Below, one piece after another: positions 63,923 to 64,000 of a stretch of 64,000 bases of DNA. The notes beneath the pieces were generated by a model. It saw nothing but the letters and a program-made list of their open reading frames with translations, had not been told where the DNA came from and did no database searches. Location: assembly GCA_043228905.1 (NCBI GenBank), contig JBHGNT010000060.1, forward strand, positions 1-64,000, given 5' to 3'. The position numbers and the translations under genes were made by a program. The stretch's first letter is position 1, and every line of letters starts with the position of its first letter. Source of the stretch: Azolla caroliniana (lineage: Eukaryota > Polypodiophyta).

Positions 63923-64000
63923 GGATTTTTGTGTTCAAACATGCGTATCGAAGCTAACAACGCTAGTCATGCTATAGAATTAAAAAATGAAGATTTTGAA
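63923..64000. repeat. Partial monomer at the right edge
   Basis: An incomplete monomer with CTAGTCATGC and AATGAAGATTTTG, cut off by the end of the window. The array continues beyond it. Confidence 0.9.

Larger units (their letters stand above)
1..64000. repeat. 178-bp satellite DNA array, whole window
   Basis: A unit of about 178 bp recurs head to tail from the first base to the last, roughly 359 times, always in the same orientation. Landmarks present in nearly every monomer are TATCGAAGCTAACAAC, a GCTAGC palindrome, AAAAATC..GATTTT, GAGAGACATGAAGAAATT, TTCATACCTGGCTCGTG and GATATCGG. Monomers with TTTAGGACATTTG are 179 bp and those with GAATTAAAAATC (one A fewer) are 177 bp. No foreign sequence, inverted monomer or unique stretch was seen. 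The array type, not the species, is what the sequence supports. A centromeric or pericentromeric location is inferred from monomer length (about one nucleosome plus linker) and higher-order organisation. Confidence 0.99.

Noticed and set aside
1-64000. More than a hundred + strand open frames of 60-130 codons, such as 11172-11564 and 7252-7611.
   Set aside because: They repeat with the monomer, and because 178 is 1 more than a multiple of 3 the same DNA is read in a different frame in each monomer. Stops recur at fixed monomer positions (for example the TGA in CTCGTGTGATATC), so length is capped at a few monomers. Single-base indels and subtype changes occur without regard to frame. There is no sign of coding selection.
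1-64000. AGGAGG once per monomer, resembling a bacterial ribosome binding site, with ATG or GTG nearby.
   Set aside because: It is simply part of the purine-rich middle of a tandem repeat in what looks like a eukaryotic satellite, and no valid reading frame follows it.
1-64000. CRISPR-like regular repetition.
   Set aside because: The full 178-bp unit is repeated with no unique spacers between copies, the unit is far too long, and no cas genes are present.
1-64000. CENP-B box.
   Set aside because: I looked for TTCGNNNNANNCGGG and its complement in the common monomer types. CCCG occurs (111-115) but the required T and CGAA do not follow at the right spacing.
1-64000. RNA polymerase III promoter: TAGCACATTTG fits the A-box pattern and GTTCAAACA resembles a B box about 75 bp later.
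   Set aside because: The A-box pattern is degenerate enough to occur by chance in a 178-bp unit. The B-box match lacks the final C, the spacing is longer than usual, and no T-run terminator follows suitably in the monomer.
1-64000. Known 171-180 bp satellites: human alpha satellite (171 bp) and the Arabidopsis 178-bp centromere repeat.
   Set aside because: The length is similar, but the sequence does not resemble either as I remember them. A database search would be needed to name the family; I make no species claim.
1-64000. Prokaryotic or plasmid origin.
   Set aside because: Sixty-four kilobases of gene-free 178-bp tandem repeats with higher-order structure is not a known prokaryotic arrangement.

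Overview
The whole 64 kb window is one uninterrupted head-to-tail satellite DNA array. The repeat unit is 178 bp, with recurrent 177- and 179-bp length classes, so the window holds about 359 monomers, all in the same orientation. I see no gene, RNA gene, transposon, CRISPR array or unique-sequence island, and both window edges fall inside the array. A typical monomer is about 38% GC (68 of 178 bases, counted by hand) and carries 7 CpG. It is purine-biased on the + strand (A 63, G 41, C 27, T 47). Monomer length, scale, higher-order repeats and absence of genes all fit a eukaryotic heterochromatic satellite of centromeric or pericentromeric type. I cannot name the species or satellite family from sequence memory; it is not human alpha satellite or the Arabidopsis 178-bp repeat as I recall them.

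Monomer positions below count the recurring TATCGAAGC as 1-9. Main variable sites are: position 4-5 (TATCG/TATTG); 16-17 (AACG/AACA); the dinucleotide at 44-45; 64-65 (GTCG/GTCA/GTTG); the block at about 97-120, with three alternative versions (GGTAGTGGAGAACAGCCCG, GGGACTTGAGAAGAGCCCA, GGGACTTGAAAAGAGGCCG); and TTAGCACATTTG versus the one-base-longer TTTAGGACATTTG.

Layout. Domain I (1 to about 23.4 kb) consists of large, nearly identical higher-order blocks: a 1,246-bp pair, a 1,782-bp pair, two 4,633-bp copies, and further partial copies at offsets of 3,207, 7,127 and 3,387 bp. Domain II (23.4 to about 38.4 kb) is more mixed, with a 1,247-bp pair, a 1.2-kb block repeated 6,234 bp away, and many short dimer or hexamer echoes. 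Domain III (38.4 to about 54.6 kb) has a 534-bp trimer pair, a 3,027-bp repeat, three tandem 1,425-bp octamers and a 2,134-bp pair with nested 889-bp units. Domain IV (54.6-64 kb) has a 1,601-bp pair, a 3,029-bp pair and a terminal 534-bp trimer pair.

There are no genes to work together. The biology here is array turnover: at least fifteen different duplication offsets, each close to a whole number of monomers, plus a few monomers that preserve breakpoints (536-723, 32565-32574, 36701-36710, 52641-52660). Many open frames of 60-130 codons exist on both strands, but they are by-products of the repeat. Because 178 is not a multiple of 3 the frame shifts at every monomer, and the same stops recur, so I annotate none as coding. 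Block edges and identities were read by eye and are accurate to a few tens of bases.
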